Shown here: piece after piece, positions 8,439-17,069 of the stretch
Layout of the letters: each line of letters begins with the position of its first letter
Position numbering within the stretch: position 1 is the stretch's first letter
Assembly (NCBI RefSeq): GCF_014203835.1
Contig: NZ_JACHJW010000001.1
Span: 2,046,001 to 2,110,000, forward strand
Length of the DNA stretch: 64,000 nt
Source of the DNA: Micromonospora polyrhachis
GTDB taxonomy: Bacteria; Actinomycetota; Actinomycetes; Mycobacteriales; Micromonosporaceae
Direction of reading: 5' to 3'
Program-made: the position numbers and the translations under genes
The notes under the pieces: generated by a model
Told to the model about the DNA's origin: nothing
The model's input: only the letters and a program-made list of their open reading frames with translations
Database searches by the model: none

Positions 8439-9575
8439 ATGCGGATCGTGGTGCTGACCGGCGGAATTGGTGGGGCTCGCTTCCTGGTCGGGGTACGTGC
8501 GTACGCCCGCGAGGTGGGCGCCGAGGTGACCGCCGTGGTCAACGTCGGCGACGACGTCGTACTACACGGGTTGCGGATCTCCCCCGACCTGGACAGCGTG
8601 CTCTACACCCTGGGTGGCGGCGCGGACCCGGAACGGGGCTGGGGCCGGGCCGGTGAGACCTGGACGGTGAAGGAGGAGCTGGCGGCGTACGGCGCGGAGC
8701 CGACCTGGTTCGGCCTGGGCGACAGGGACATCGCCACCCACCTGGTGCGGACCACGATGCTCAACGGCGGCTACCCGCTGTCGGCGGTGACCGAGGCGCT
8801 CTGCACCCGCTGGCAGCCGGGGATCCGGCTGCTGCCGGCCAGCGACGACCGCCTGGAAACGCATGTCATCGTGAGCGCGAGGAGTGAACGAGCGGAGCGA
8901 GAGAGCCCCGCAGTCGCGAACAAAGACGGGCTCGTGAGCGCGAGGAGTGAACGAGCGGAGCGAGAGAGCCCCGCAGTCGCGAACAAAGACGGGCTCGTGA
9001 GCGCGAGGAGTGAACGAGCGGAGCGAGAGAGCCCCGCAGTCGCGAACCAGGCCAGCACAGCCACTATTGACGGCGAGCAGCGGGCCATCCACTTCCAGGA
9101 GTGGTGGGTACGCCACCGGGGCGAGCTGCCCACCCATCGTTTCGTCTTCGTCGGTGCCGACACGGCGACCCCGGCGGCCGGGGTCCTCGACGCCCTCGCC
9201 GAGGCCGACCTGGTGCTGGTGGCACCGAGCAACCCGGTGGTGAGCATCGCTCCGATCCTGGCCGTGGCACCGCTGCGCGACGCGCTGGTCGCCGGCCGGG
9301 CACCGGTGGTCGGGGTCTCCCCGATCATCGGGGGCGCTCCGGTGCGTGGGATGGCCGACCGGTGTCTGGCGGTGCTCGGCGTGCCGTGCGACGCGGCCGG
9401 GGTCGGCACGCTCTACGGTGCCCGGTCCAGCGGTGGCATCCTGGACGCCTGGCTGGTGGACACCACCGACGCCGGGACCGAGGTCCCCGGCGTGACCGTG
9501 GGGGCCGCTCCGCTGTGGATGACAGACGAGGCGGCGACGGCCGACATGGTGCGCGCCGCGGTGAGGTTGGCATGA
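8439..9575 (+). CDS. fbiA: 2-phospho-L-lactate (phosphoenolpyruvyl) transferase, with repeat insertion
   Basis: 378 residues from ATG 8439, chosen because GGCGAGG lies 9 nt upstream; ATG 8421 has no ribosome site. The N-terminus [18 protein letters not shown] is the CofD/FbiA nucleotide-binding start, and [13 protein letters not shown] and [16 protein letters not shown] are conserved later motifs. The enzyme joins FO to the lactyl- or enolpyruvyl-phosphate unit to give (dehydro-)F420-0. The product is about 59 residues longer than usual because of a 63-bp tandem repeat (residues 145-203); without it the length would be a typical 319. The stop overlaps the fbiB start (ATGA), so the pair is coupled. 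Confidence 0.93.
   Translation: MRIVVLTGGIGGARFLVGVRAYAREVGAEVTAVVNVGDDVVLHGLRISPDLDSVLYTLGGGADPERGWGRAGETWTVKEELAAYGAEPTWFGLGDRDIATHLVRTTMLNGGYPLSAVTEALCTRWQPGIRLLPASDDRLETHVIVSARSERAERESPAVANKDGLVSARSERAERESPAVANKDGLVSARSERAERESPAVANQASTATIDGEQRAIHFQEWWVRHRGELPTHRFVFVGADTATPAAGVLDALAEADLVLVAPSNPVVSIAPILAVAPLRDALVAGRAPVVGVSPIIGGAPVRGMADRCLAVLGVPCDAAGVGTLYGARSSGGILDAWLVDTTDAGTEVPGVTVGAAPLWMTDEAATADMVRAAVRLA
8871..9047 (+). repeat. In-frame 63-bp tandem repeat inside fbiA (two full copies plus 51 bp)
   Basis: Copies start at 8871, 8934 and 8997 and appear identical; the third stops after 51 bp. Each encodes [17 protein letters not shown], plus KDGL in the full copies. The unit begins GTGAGCGCGAGGAGTGAACG and its ends are complementary (CGCGA near the start, TCGCG near the end). 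It looks like a dispersed repeat element that inserted in frame and was then tandemly amplified. Confidence 0.95.
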
Positions 9576-10696
9576 GGCTGGAGATCCTGCCGGTGCTCGG
9601 CATCGGTGACGTCGTACCCGGCGACGACCTGGCGGAGCTGATCGCCACCGCCGCACCCTGGCTGCGCGATGGCGACGTGCTGGTGGTTACCAGCAAGATC
9701 GTCTCAAAGGCGGAGGGTCGGTTGGTCGACGTACCGGCCGACGGGCCGGAGCGGGCGACGGCCCGGGAGGAGGTCCTGGTCGCCGAGACCGCACGGCCGG
9801 TGGCCACCCGAGGCGCGACCCGGATCGTGCAGACCCATCACGGTTTCGTGATGGCGTCGGCCGGTATCGACGCCTCCAATGTGGATCGTTCGCAGCTGGT
9901 ACTGCTGCCGAAGGACCCGGACGCCTCGGCGCGGTCTCTCCGGGCCGCCCTGCGCGAGCGGCACGGCGCGGACGTCGCGGTGATCGTCTCCGACACGATG
10001 GGGCGACCGTGGCGTAACGGACTGACCGACGTCGCGCTCGGCGTCGCCGGCATGGACGCGCTCCGCGACCACCGGGGTGAGGTCGACCCGTACGGCAACG
10101 AGTTGAGCATCACCCAGATGGCGGTGGTCGACGAGTTGGCCGGCGCGGGTGAGCTGGTCAAGGGCAAGTGCGACCAGGTGCCGGTGGCGGTGGTACGCGG
10201 CTATCCCGGCCTGCCCACGCCGGAGGACGGTGCCGGGGCCACGACGCTGGTCCGGGACGCCGCGCACGACCTGTTCTCCCTGGGCACCGCCGAGGCCCGG
10301 GTCGCCGGTCTGCGGGCGGCGGCCACCCTCGGTGAACTGGAGCCGACCACCGGATCGAAACCCGCCACCCCCGTTCCGGCCACCGCCGGTCCAGACTCGG
10401 CCGCCGTAACCCGGGCGATCGCCACGGTAGCCGGGGTGATCGCGCCCGGCACGGTCTTCACCCCGGTCACCGACCCCGAGGTACGCCACCGGATCGCGAC
10501 CACGCTGCCGGATTGGCCCCCGGCCGCGACCGGCATGATCCGGTGTGGCCTGGCGGCACGCACCGATCCAGCCGCCCTGGTCCGGTTCGGTGCCGACGTG
10601 CACCGGCTCCGGGCCGCGCTGGCCGCCGAGGGACTGGCGTCGACCCTGCTGGTGCCCCCGCCCGGCAGCGCCGAGAGCGCTGTCGTCGCAATCTAA
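9572..10696 (+). CDS. fbiB: Coenzyme F420-0:L-glutamate ligase, apparently without full nitroreductase domain
   Basis: 374 residues from the ATG overlapping the fbiA stop. Residues 1-245 are the CofE-type ligase that adds the glutamate tail: [44 protein letters not shown] and [15 protein letters not shown] are all present. M. tuberculosis FbiB is 448 residues, with a C-terminal FMN/nitroreductase domain of about 200 residues. Here only about 125 residues follow, starting with a Pro/Thr/Ala linker (255-275) and lacking any clear FMN-binding start, so the reductase part looks reduced or lost. A separate reductase for dehydro-F420-0 may be needed. Confidence 0.92.
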   Translation: MRLEILPVLGIGDVVPGDDLAELIATAAPWLRDGDVLVVTSKIVSKAEGRLVDVPADGPERATAREEVLVAETARPVATRGATRIVQTHHGFVMASAGIDASNVDRSQLVLLPKDPDASARSLRAALRERHGADVAVIVSDTMGRPWRNGLTDVALGVAGMDALRDHRGEVDPYGNELSITQMAVVDELAGAGELVKGKCDQVPVAVVRGYPGLPTPEDGAGATTLVRDAAHDLFSLGTAEARVAGLRAAATLGELEPTTGSKPATPVPATAGPDSAAVTRAIATVAGVIAPGTVFTPVTDPEVRHRIATTLPDWPPAATGMIRCGLAARTDPAALVRFGADVHRLRAALAAEGLASTLLVPPPGSAESAVVAI

Positions 10697-10802
10697 CCCC
10701 TGACCTGTCCGACCATCGTGGGCTCCGAGCGGAGTCGTGGGTGCTGACGTTAGGGCCGGAAATGCGCGCTGAACACATTCGCAAACGCCACGTGCGGCCC
10801 GT

Positions 10803-11417
10803 TCAACTCCGCGCGTCAAGCCGACCCGGGCCAGTCCCGAGTGTGGAGGGGGGTGATAGGTGGGCGCGTTCACCTTGGGCACCGAAGAGAGTGAGCAGTT
10901 CCGCAGGCTGGGTGCCGGCGCTGCCGATCTGGTGCGGTATGCGGGTGTCGAACTCTGCGGCTTCGCCCGGGCCGAGCTGGTATTCCTGGTCGCCGAGGAC
11001 GAGCCGGACCTGTCCGTTGAGCACGTAGAACCATTCGTACCCGTCGTGGGTTTGCAGTGTCGTGGTGGGTGACTTTCCGGCGGGCGGATAGATCACTTTG
11101 TAGGCCTGGATGCCGCCAGGGCGCCTGGTGAGCGGCACGACAGTAAAGCCGGATCGCCGGACAGGGCGTAGGTGGATACGCGGATCGCCGGTGGGTGGTG
11201 CCGCGACCAGATCGTCGAGTGGTACGCCATGTGCCCGCGCCAGCGGCAGTAACTGCTCGAGCGTCGGGCGTAGCTTCCCGGTCTCGAGGCGAGACAGTGT
11301 GCTCGAGGTCAGCCCGGTCTCGCCCGCCAGGGCAGCCAGCGAGGTATTCCGCGCCCGGCGCAGCGCGCGCAGGCGTGGGCCAACCCCGGCGAGGACATCT
11401 TCTGGGGTGACGTTCAT
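10803..11417 (-). CDS. XRE-family regulator with C-terminal cupin sensor domain
   Basis: 204 residues from ATG 11417. Residues 12-66 form an XRE helix-turn-helix (LRALRRARNTSLAALAGETG, then SSTLSRLETGKLRP). Residues about 115-190 are a cupin (HDGYEWFYVLNGQVRLVLGD, then FDTRIPHQIGS), the usual small-ligand sensor in this family. It is divergent from the hydrolase-methyltransferase-DinB operon with 79 bp between starts, so it probably controls that operon and itself. The ligand is unknown. Confidence 0.85.
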   Translation of the reverse strand: MNVTPEDVLAGVGPRLRALRRARNTSLAALAGETGLTSSTLSRLETGKLRPTLEQLLPLARAHGVPLDDLVAAPPTGDPRIHLRPVRRSGFTVVPLTRRPGGIQAYKVIYPPAGKSPTTTLQTHDGYEWFYVLNGQVRLVLGDQEYQLGPGEAAEFDTRIPHQIGSAGTQPAELLTLFGAQGERAHLSPPSTLGTGPGRLDARS

Positions 11418-11496
11418 GGCCCCATGATGCGGATCCGCAACGTTTCTCGCAAATCGGTAACACTGCTGTTCATGCTGGCTGCGGAGGTAACAACTG

Positions 11497-12561
11497 ATGC
11501 TTAGAACAGCAGCAACTTCAAGAATCGCAGCCCGATGGTTGCGCACCGTGGCAGCCGTCGCAGCCGCACTCGTCCTGACGACAGCGTGTACGACGGCTGA
11601 TGGACAGGCGCGGAACGCGACGTCCACAAAGGCGACCGCGGCCCCCACTCACCCCTACGACTCGGCCACCCGCGACGACACCGAGTTCAACCGTCAGTTC
11701 CGTCACGAGACGGCCGACATCGACGGCGTGCAGATGCACTACGTCACCGGCGGGACCGGCGAGCCGCTCGTCCTGCTGCACGGCTGGCCGCAGTCTTGGT
11801 ATGAGTGGCGTGGGATCATGCCGGCGCTCGCCGAGAAGTACACGGTGTACGCGCTGGACTTGCCGGGGCTCGGTGACAGCGTGGGGGCACCATCCGGTTA
11901 CGACAAGGCTACCCTCGCCCGGTACGTCCATGGGCTGCTCGCCGGCAAACTCGGCCTGCGCAAATTCAACCTGGTCGGGCACGACCTCGGTGCCGGCGTC
12001 GGATTCCAATACGCCGTACAGTTCCCGGACGAGGTTGGCAAGTACGCCCACCTGGACTATCCGCTACCGGGCCCGGCGCTCGGCGCGGACAAGTACCGCC
12101 AGGCGAGCTGGCACATGTCGTTCCACAGCCAGGACGGGTTCCCCGAGACGCTTGTCGACGACGACGTACGGGACTATCTCTCGCTCTTCTTCGGGTACGT
12201 CGCCTACGGTGGGACCAGCTTTGGTGGGCCGGGCGCGAAGGCTCCGTTCACCGATCGGCAGATCGACGAGTACGCCCGCACGTACCAGCGTCCGCAGGTA
12301 CTGACCGGTGGCTTCGAGCTCTACCGCACCCTGGACCAGGATGAGCGGGACAACGTGGCGGCCGCACCGATCAAGATGCCGGTGATGCTGATGACGGCCG
12401 AGGGCAGCCTTGATTTCACGCGGTCGACGGTCGAGCCCAGCATGTCCAACATCACCCATGCCGTCGAGGTTCCCAAGTCGGGCCATTGGCTGCCCGAAGA
12501 AAACCCGGACTTCGTCACCGCCGAGCTGGTGAAGTTCTTCGCAGACGGAACGCGCCGATGA
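11497..12561 (+). CDS. Exported alpha/beta hydrolase, epoxide hydrolase-like
   Basis: 354 residues from ATG 11497, with GGAGG 9 nt upstream. An N-terminal signal (hydrophobic 17-30) ends LVLTTAC, so C31 may be lipidated, although the lipobox is imperfect. The alpha/beta-hydrolase core has HGWP (95-98, oxyanion side), the nucleophile elbow GHDLGA with Asp163, and a late catalytic His in SGHWLPEENP. An Asp nucleophile fits epoxide hydrolases and haloalkane dehalogenases rather than esterases. First gene of an overlapping three-gene operon; its stop overlaps the methyltransferase start (ATGA). Natural substrate unknown. Confidence 0.85.
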   Translation: MLRTAATSRIAARWLRTVAAVAAALVLTTACTTADGQARNATSTKATAAPTHPYDSATRDDTEFNRQFRHETADIDGVQMHYVTGGTGEPLVLLHGWPQSWYEWRGIMPALAEKYTVYALDLPGLGDSVGAPSGYDKATLARYVHGLLAGKLGLRKFNLVGHDLGAGVGFQYAVQFPDEVGKYAHLDYPLPGPALGADKYRQASWHMSFHSQDGFPETLVDDDVRDYLSLFFGYVAYGGTSFGGPGAKAPFTDRQIDEYARTYQRPQVLTGGFELYRTLDQDERDNVAAAPIKMPVMLMTAEGSLDFTRSTVEPSMSNITHAVEVPKSGHWLPEENPDFVTAELVKFFADGTRR

Positions 12562-13202
12562 CTGGAGCTCTATCCCCCAATGCCGAGTCATTCTGGGAGC
12601 AGCATCACCGCGCCCGGCGCGATGGCGGCATCGGGCGGGTCAACCCTCTGCTGAAAGAGATCGCCGGATCACTGCGTCCCGGCGCGGCCCTGGACCTGGG
12701 ATGCGGTGCCGGCGGCGACACCATCTGGCTTGCCCGGCACGGCTGGCAGGTCACCGCCGTAGACATCTCCCGAAGCGCGGTCGAACGGGTACGTACGCAC
12801 TCTCGTGCTCTCGGCATCACCAGCCGGGTCATCGGCGAACGTCACGATCTGGCCCGAAGCTTCCCGGCAGGGGAGTTCGACCTAATCTCCGCACAGTACT
12901 TCCATACCCCCTTCACGCTGGATCGTGCCCGGGTTCTGCGTAACGGGGCGCACGCCCTGCGCCCCGGCGGCCTGCTCCTGATCGTCGATCACGGCTCGAC
13001 CGCGCCCTGGTCATGGAACAGGGATCCCGATACCCACTACCCCACCCCCGGCGAGATCGCCGCCGAACTTGCTCTCGATGCTGAGGAATGGCCCATCCTG
13101 CGCGCCGACATGCCGCGCCGCCGGGCTACCGGCTCCGGCGGCCAGATCGCCACTGTCACCGACAATGTTCTGCTCATCCAACGCCGCGAACGGAGAGGCT
13201 GA
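12558..13202 (+). CDS. Class I SAM-dependent methyltransferase
   Basis: 214 residues. Motif I, LDLGCGAGGD, is at residues 45-54, followed by the acidic strand end VTAVDIS and RPGGLLLIVDHG. It has the compact fold of small-molecule methyltransferases of the TehB/thiopurine-like kind. The ATG overlaps the hydrolase stop and its own TGA overlaps the next ATG by one base, so the three genes are probably translated together. Substrate unknown. Confidence 0.85.
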   Translation: MTGALSPNAESFWEQHHRARRDGGIGRVNPLLKEIAGSLRPGAALDLGCGAGGDTIWLARHGWQVTAVDISRSAVERVRTHSRALGITSRVIGERHDLARSFPAGEFDLISAQYFHTPFTLDRARVLRNGAHALRPGGLLLIVDHGSTAPWSWNRDPDTHYPTPGEIAAELALDAEEWPILRADMPRRRATGSGGQIATVTDNVLLIQRRERRG

Positions 13203-13702
13203 TGACACCCTCCAGCCGAAGCCGAAAACGGAAGGACACCGGGCCCGCGTGGACCGCGCCCGATGAGAAGGCCACCTTGGTGGGATTTCTCGACTACCTG
13301 CGCAACGCGATCGCGGACAAGGTGGCCGACGTGCCGGAGCCGCAGGTGCGCATCGCTGGCGTACCGTCCGGCACCAATCTCCTCGGGCTGGTCAAACACC
13401 TGACCGCCGTCGAGCGGTTCTACTTTCTTGAGGAACCGATCACCGACATCCGCCGCACCTTTCGGCCCGCCCGTGAGGACACCGTTGCGGGTCTGCTCGC
13501 CGGGTATCGGGAGACCACCGCGCAAGCGAACCAGATCATCGAAACCTGGACCGACCTGACACAACCCGCACCCCGGCCACCTGGCCGCAGCCTGGCACCG
13601 TCGCAGCGATGGGTCCTGGTGCACATGATTGAGGAGACCGGGCGGCATGCCGGCCACGCCGACATCCTCCGCGAACAAATCGATGGTTCCACCGGACGGT
13701 GA
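13202..13702 (+). CDS. DinB/DUF664 family protein
   Basis: 166 residues from an ATG sharing one base with the upstream TGA. LLGLVKHLTAVERFYF and MIEETGRHAGHADILREQIDG are the hallmarks of DUF664 in the DinB superfamily; the three His residues (KH of the first motif and HxxxH-like spacing in the second) would bind a metal. Many actinobacterial members are mycothiol-dependent enzymes, so a detoxification role together with the hydrolase and methyltransferase is possible but inferred. The 80-bp gap after it holds a small CTGATC/GATCAG hairpin. Confidence 0.85.
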   Translation: MTPSSRSRKRKDTGPAWTAPDEKATLVGFLDYLRNAIADKVADVPEPQVRIAGVPSGTNLLGLVKHLTAVERFYFLEEPITDIRRTFRPAREDTVAGLLAGYRETTAQANQIIETWTDLTQPAPRPPGRSLAPSQRWVLVHMIEETGRHAGHADILREQIDGSTGR

Positions 13703-13783
13703 CGACGCCCCAGGCGCACCTGTGAATACGTGATCGGCCCTCACGGCATGCCTGATCTTTGGATCAGCAACTGCTTCGACTGA

Positions 13784-14884
13784 TCAGACGTACCCCTCTT
13801 CGCCCCGGGCCTTGAGGTCGTCGACCAGCTTCTTGACGTCCTGGGCCCGGTCGCGGGGGCAGACCATCACCACGTCCGGGGTGTCCACCACGACCAGATC
13901 CTGTACGCCGAGCGCGGCGATCAGCCGACCCGAGTGCGGCACCACCACCAGGCCGCCGCTGTCCCGCAGCAGGACAGTCGGCTTACCGCCGCCCTCCTCG
14001 GCACCCAGCACGACGTTGCCCGCGTCGTCGCCGGGCAGCACGTCACCGAGGGTGTGGAAGTCGCCCACGTCGTTCCAGCCGAAGTCACCCGGAACGGTGG
14101 CCACCCGGCCAGCGGCGGCGGCCCCCTCCATCACGGCGTAGTCGACCGAGATCTTGGGCAGGGTCGGCCACACCGTCCCCAGTACGTCGTCCTGCTCGGG
14201 GGTGTTCCACGCCTGCGCGATGGCGGTCAGGCCGGCGTGCAGTGCCGGCTGCTGACGGGCCAGCTCAGCGAGGAAGACGTCGACCCGCCAGACGAACATG
14301 CTCGCGTTCCACAGGTGCTGCCCGGAGCGCAGGTAGCCCTCGGCCACCTCGGCCGCCGGCTTCTCCTTGAACTCCCGGACCCGGCGCAGCGGACCGGAGT
14401 CGATCAGGTCGCCGCATTCCAGGTAGCCGTACCCGGTCTCGGCCCGGGTGGGCGTGATCCCCACCGTCATCAGCAGGCCCTGCTCCGCACCCACCACGGC
14501 CTGCCGTACCGTCTCCGCCCACCGCGTCGGGTTACCGATCAGGTGGTCTGCGGCGAACGAGCCCATCACCGCCTTGGGCTCGCGTAGCGCGATCACGGCG
14601 GCGGCCAGTGCGATCGCCGCGCAGGAGTCCCGTGGCGAGGGTTCCACCAGGATGTTCTCCTCCGGCAGGCCGGTCAGCTGCCGCGCCACCGCGGCGACGT
14701 GGGCCACGCCGGTCACCACCATGGTCCGGTCCGGCGTGGTCAACGGCGCGACCCGCTCGACCGTCGCCTGCAGCAGGGACGAGGAGGTGCCGGTGAGCGG
14801 ATGGAGGAACTTGGGATGTCCGGCGCGGGACAGCGGCCACAGTCGGGTACCGCTACCACCCGCCGGGATGACGGCGAAGAACAT
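13784..14884 (-). CDS. manC: Mannose-1-phosphate guanylyltransferase
   Basis: 366 residues from ATG 14884 (an in-frame GTG lies two codons earlier; no clear ribosome site for either). The nucleotidyltransferase signature GGSGTRLWPLSR with PK is at residues 9-25; FKEKPAAEVAEGYL and GDFGWNDVGDF are the sugar and metal-binding segments. The enzyme makes GDP-mannose for mannosylated glycolipids and glycans. The position next to the F420 genes matches the M. tuberculosis arrangement (Rv3264c). The length fits the short, type II-like single-domain form without an isomerase domain. Confidence 0.92.
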   Translation of the reverse strand: MFFAVIPAGGSGTRLWPLSRAGHPKFLHPLTGTSSSLLQATVERVAPLTTPDRTMVVTGVAHVAAVARQLTGLPEENILVEPSPRDSCAAIALAAAVIALREPKAVMGSFAADHLIGNPTRWAETVRQAVVGAEQGLLMTVGITPTRAETGYGYLECGDLIDSGPLRRVREFKEKPAAEVAEGYLRSGQHLWNASMFVWRVDVFLAELARQQPALHAGLTAIAQAWNTPEQDDVLGTVWPTLPKISVDYAVMEGAAAAGRVATVPGDFGWNDVGDFHTLGDVLPGDDAGNVVLGAEEGGGKPTVLLRDSGGLVVVPHSGRLIAALGVQDLVVVDTPDVVMVCPRDRAQDVKKLVDDLKARGEEGYV

Positions 14885-14939
14885 CAGCACATCATGCCGG
14901 ACGGACCGACGTCAGTACGTTCGGTTACCACCTGGCCGG

Positions 14940-16085
14940 TCACGCGCGGGCCCGGGCCCAGGCGGCGATGTGCACCTCGGCACTGGACTCCCAGGTGAAT
15001 TCCTTGGCCCGGTCGAAGCCCGCCTTCGCCAACGCCAGCCGGCGCGACTCGTCGTCGAGCAGCGCGCCGAGGTCGGCGCCGATCCGCTCCGGGTCCTCGC
15101 TGGTGTAGGCCACCGCGTCACCGCCGACCTCGGGCAGGGACAGCCGGGGCGTGGTGAGCACCGGAGCCGCGCAGGCCATCGCCTCCAGGATCGGTAGGCC
15201 GAACCCCTCCCCGTACGACGGGTAGGCGGCGACCAGGGCACCGCCCAGGAAGCCGGGCAGGTCGGCGTAGCGCAGGTAGCCGGGGCGCAGTAGCCGCAGG
15301 TGGGCGGGCACCTCGGCCACGGCTCGGTCGATCTCGTCGTCCTGGCCCTGCCCACCGGCGATCACCAGAGCCGGCGGGTGGGGCCGGTCCTGCACGGCGA
15401 GCACCCAGCCCCGGATCAGGTTCGGCACGTTCTTGCGGGGCTCCTTGGCCCCCAGGAACGCGATGTAGCTGCTGCCGCCGAGACCGAGCCGGGCGCGTAC
15501 CCGGGCCTTCTCCTCCTCGGTCGGCGCGTGGAACGCCGCCTGGTCGACCCCGTGGTAGGCCACGTCGATACGGGTCGGGTCGGCGTCCAGCAGGCGGATC
15601 AGCTCGTCGCGGGTGGCCTTGCTGGGCACGATCACCCGGTCGGCCCGGCGCAACGAGGTCTTGATCGCGCTGCGGAAGAAGGTACGGCGGGACTTGTCGT
15701 AGTGCTCCGGCTCGGTGAAGAAGGTGGCATCGTGCACGGTCACCGTCACCGGACAGCCCGCCCGTAGCGGACAGGTGTAGAACGGCGAGTGCAGCACCTC
15801 GGCCCCCACCTGCTGGGCCAGCAGCGGCAGGCCGGTCTGTTCCCACGCCAATCGGGCCGGCCGGTGCGCCAACGCGGCCGGGGCGGAGATCACCTCGGCG
15901 GTGGGCAACATCCGGGTGTATCGCTCGGTGTCGGTCCGCAAGCCGACCACGACCAGCTCGACCGCGGTCCCGGCGACCTTGCCGAGGGCACCGAGCAGGC
16001 CGTCGACGTATCGACCGACACCGCCACGATCAGCGGGGACGCTCGTGGCGTCGATGAGCACGCGGGGCGGGCGGCCGGCGGTCAC
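14940..16085 (-). CDS. GT4-family glycosyltransferase
   Basis: 381 residues from GTG 16085, which has AGGAG 6 nt upstream; a TTG at 16100 in frame is less likely. A GT-B fold is indicated by the N-terminal GGVGRYVDGLLGAL loop, VTVHDATFF in the middle, FLGAKEPRKN at the start of the donor domain, and SYGEGFGLPILEAMACAAPV, whose two Glu residues contact the nucleotide sugar in GT4 retaining enzymes. It lies upstream of manC on the same strand with a 55-bp gap, so GDP-mannose is a reasonable donor guess. Confidence 0.9.
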   Translation of the reverse strand: MTAGRPPRVLIDATSVPADRGGVGRYVDGLLGALGKVAGTAVELVVVGLRTDTERYTRMLPTAEVISAPAALAHRPARLAWEQTGLPLLAQQVGAEVLHSPFYTCPLRAGCPVTVTVHDATFFTEPEHYDKSRRTFFRSAIKTSLRRADRVIVPSKATRDELIRLLDADPTRIDVAYHGVDQAAFHAPTEEEKARVRARLGLGGSSYIAFLGAKEPRKNVPNLIRGWVLAVQDRPHPPALVIAGGQGQDDEIDRAVAEVPAHLRLLRPGYLRYADLPGFLGGALVAAYPSYGEGFGLPILEAMACAAPVLTTPRLSLPEVGGDAVAYTSEDPERIGADLGALLDDESRRLALAKAGFDRAKEFTWESSAEVHIAAWARARA

Positions 16086-16221
16086 AGGGCAACTCCTCAA
16101 GTCTCAGGAACTGTGTGAAACAACACTCGCGCCAAGCCTACGCCGGACCGCTCTCGCCGTGCCGACTGCGACCCGACCGATGGTTGCCTTTCCGGCGGCA
16201 CCACTGAACGACGACACCGGG

Positions 16222-16227
16222 TATCGT
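16222..16227 (+). promoter_or_regulatory. Probable -10 element of leaderless TIGR03089 gene
   Basis: TATCGT is followed by 7 nt and the ATG at 16235, with no Shine-Dalgarno in between. Confidence 0.45.
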
Positions 16228-16234
16228 GCCCGCG

Positions 16235-17008
16235 ATGGCCGACAACATTGCCCGGATGCTCGCCGCCGCGATCGCGCCCGACCCGGCTCGCCCCCTGCTC
16301 ACCTGGTACGACGACGCGACCGGGGACCGGACCGAGCTGTCCGGGGCGACCCTGGACAACTGGGTGGCCAAGACCGCCAACCTGTTGGTCGACTCGGCGG
16401 GACTGGCCCCTGGCGACCTCGTCGGCGTGTCGCTCCCGCCGCACTGGCAGTCCGCCGCCGTGCTGCTCGGCAGTTGGTCGGCGGGTGCCGAGGTGACGGC
16501 CGTGCCGGGTACACCGGTGGAGGTGCTCTTCGCCGCCGCCGACCGAATCGACCCTGTGGCCGGCGAGCCGGCCACCAACCAGATCGACGCGGTGGCCGGC
16601 TCGCCCGCCACCAACCAGATCGACGCGGTGGCCGGCTGGCCGGCTGGCGAGCGGTACGCCCTGGCCCTGGCCCCGCTCGCCGCACCACTGCGTACGGTGC
16701 CCGCCGGCTTCACCGACTACGTGGTGGAGGTACGCGGCCACGGTGACCACTTCACGCCGTACCCGGCGGGTGGCCCGCAGGACGCCGAGTTGTGTGCCCG
16801 CGCCACCGAACGGGCCAGCGCGCTCGGCATCGCCACCGGGGACCGGGTGCTGGTCGACGCGGCCCGTCACCCGGATCCGGTGGACTGGCTGCTCGCCCCG
16901 CTGGCCGTGGGGGCGAGCGTGGTGCTGTGTGGGCACCTCGACCCGGCCCGACTCGCCGACCGGTTGGCCACCGAACGGGTGACCGTGGACCTGTCGCGGG
17001 CCGGCTGA
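16235..17008 (+). CDS. TIGR03089 family protein (truncated AMP-binding-like)
   Basis: 257 residues. The sequence follows the actinobacterial TIGR03089 family, which resembles the N-terminal lobe of acyl-adenylating enzymes (LTWYDDATGDRTELSGATL, then NLLVDSAGLAPGDLVGVSLP) but ends before the catalytic ATP-binding core, so it is probably not a ligase. An orthologue (Rv3268) sits in the same neighbourhood in M. tuberculosis. Residues 105-136 are an in-frame 12-residue tandem repeat. Function unknown. Confidence 0.85.
   Translation: MADNIARMLAAAIAPDPARPLLTWYDDATGDRTELSGATLDNWVAKTANLLVDSAGLAPGDLVGVSLPPHWQSAAVLLGSWSAGAEVTAVPGTPVEVLFAAADRIDPVAGEPATNQIDAVAGSPATNQIDAVAGWPAGERYALALAPLAAPLRTVPAGFTDYVVEVRGHGDHFTPYPAGGPQDAELCARATERASALGIATGDRVLVDAARHPDPVDWLLAPLAVGASVVLCGHLDPARLADRLATERVTVDLSRAG
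16547..16642 (+). repeat. In-frame 36-bp tandem repeat in the TIGR03089 gene
   Basis: Copies begin at 16547, 16583 and 16619 (the last is partial). They encode IDPVAGEPATNQ, IDAVAGSPATNQ and IDAVAGWP. The repeat keeps the reading frame and probably forms an exposed loop. Confidence 0.9.
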
Positions 17009-17069
17009 GGCGGCACCGGCCGCAGTCCGGCTCGCGGCCGGGCGGCTGGCGGCACGCCCCCGGGCGGGA

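Noticed and set aside
8871-9047. CRISPR-like repeat array
   Set aside because: The units are contiguous with no spacers, in frame with fbiA, and only about three copies.
9101-9571. Upstream extension of the fbiB frame to 9101
   Set aside because: The extension is a shadow of fbiA; the ATG at 9572 overlaps the fbiA stop and gives the family N-terminus.
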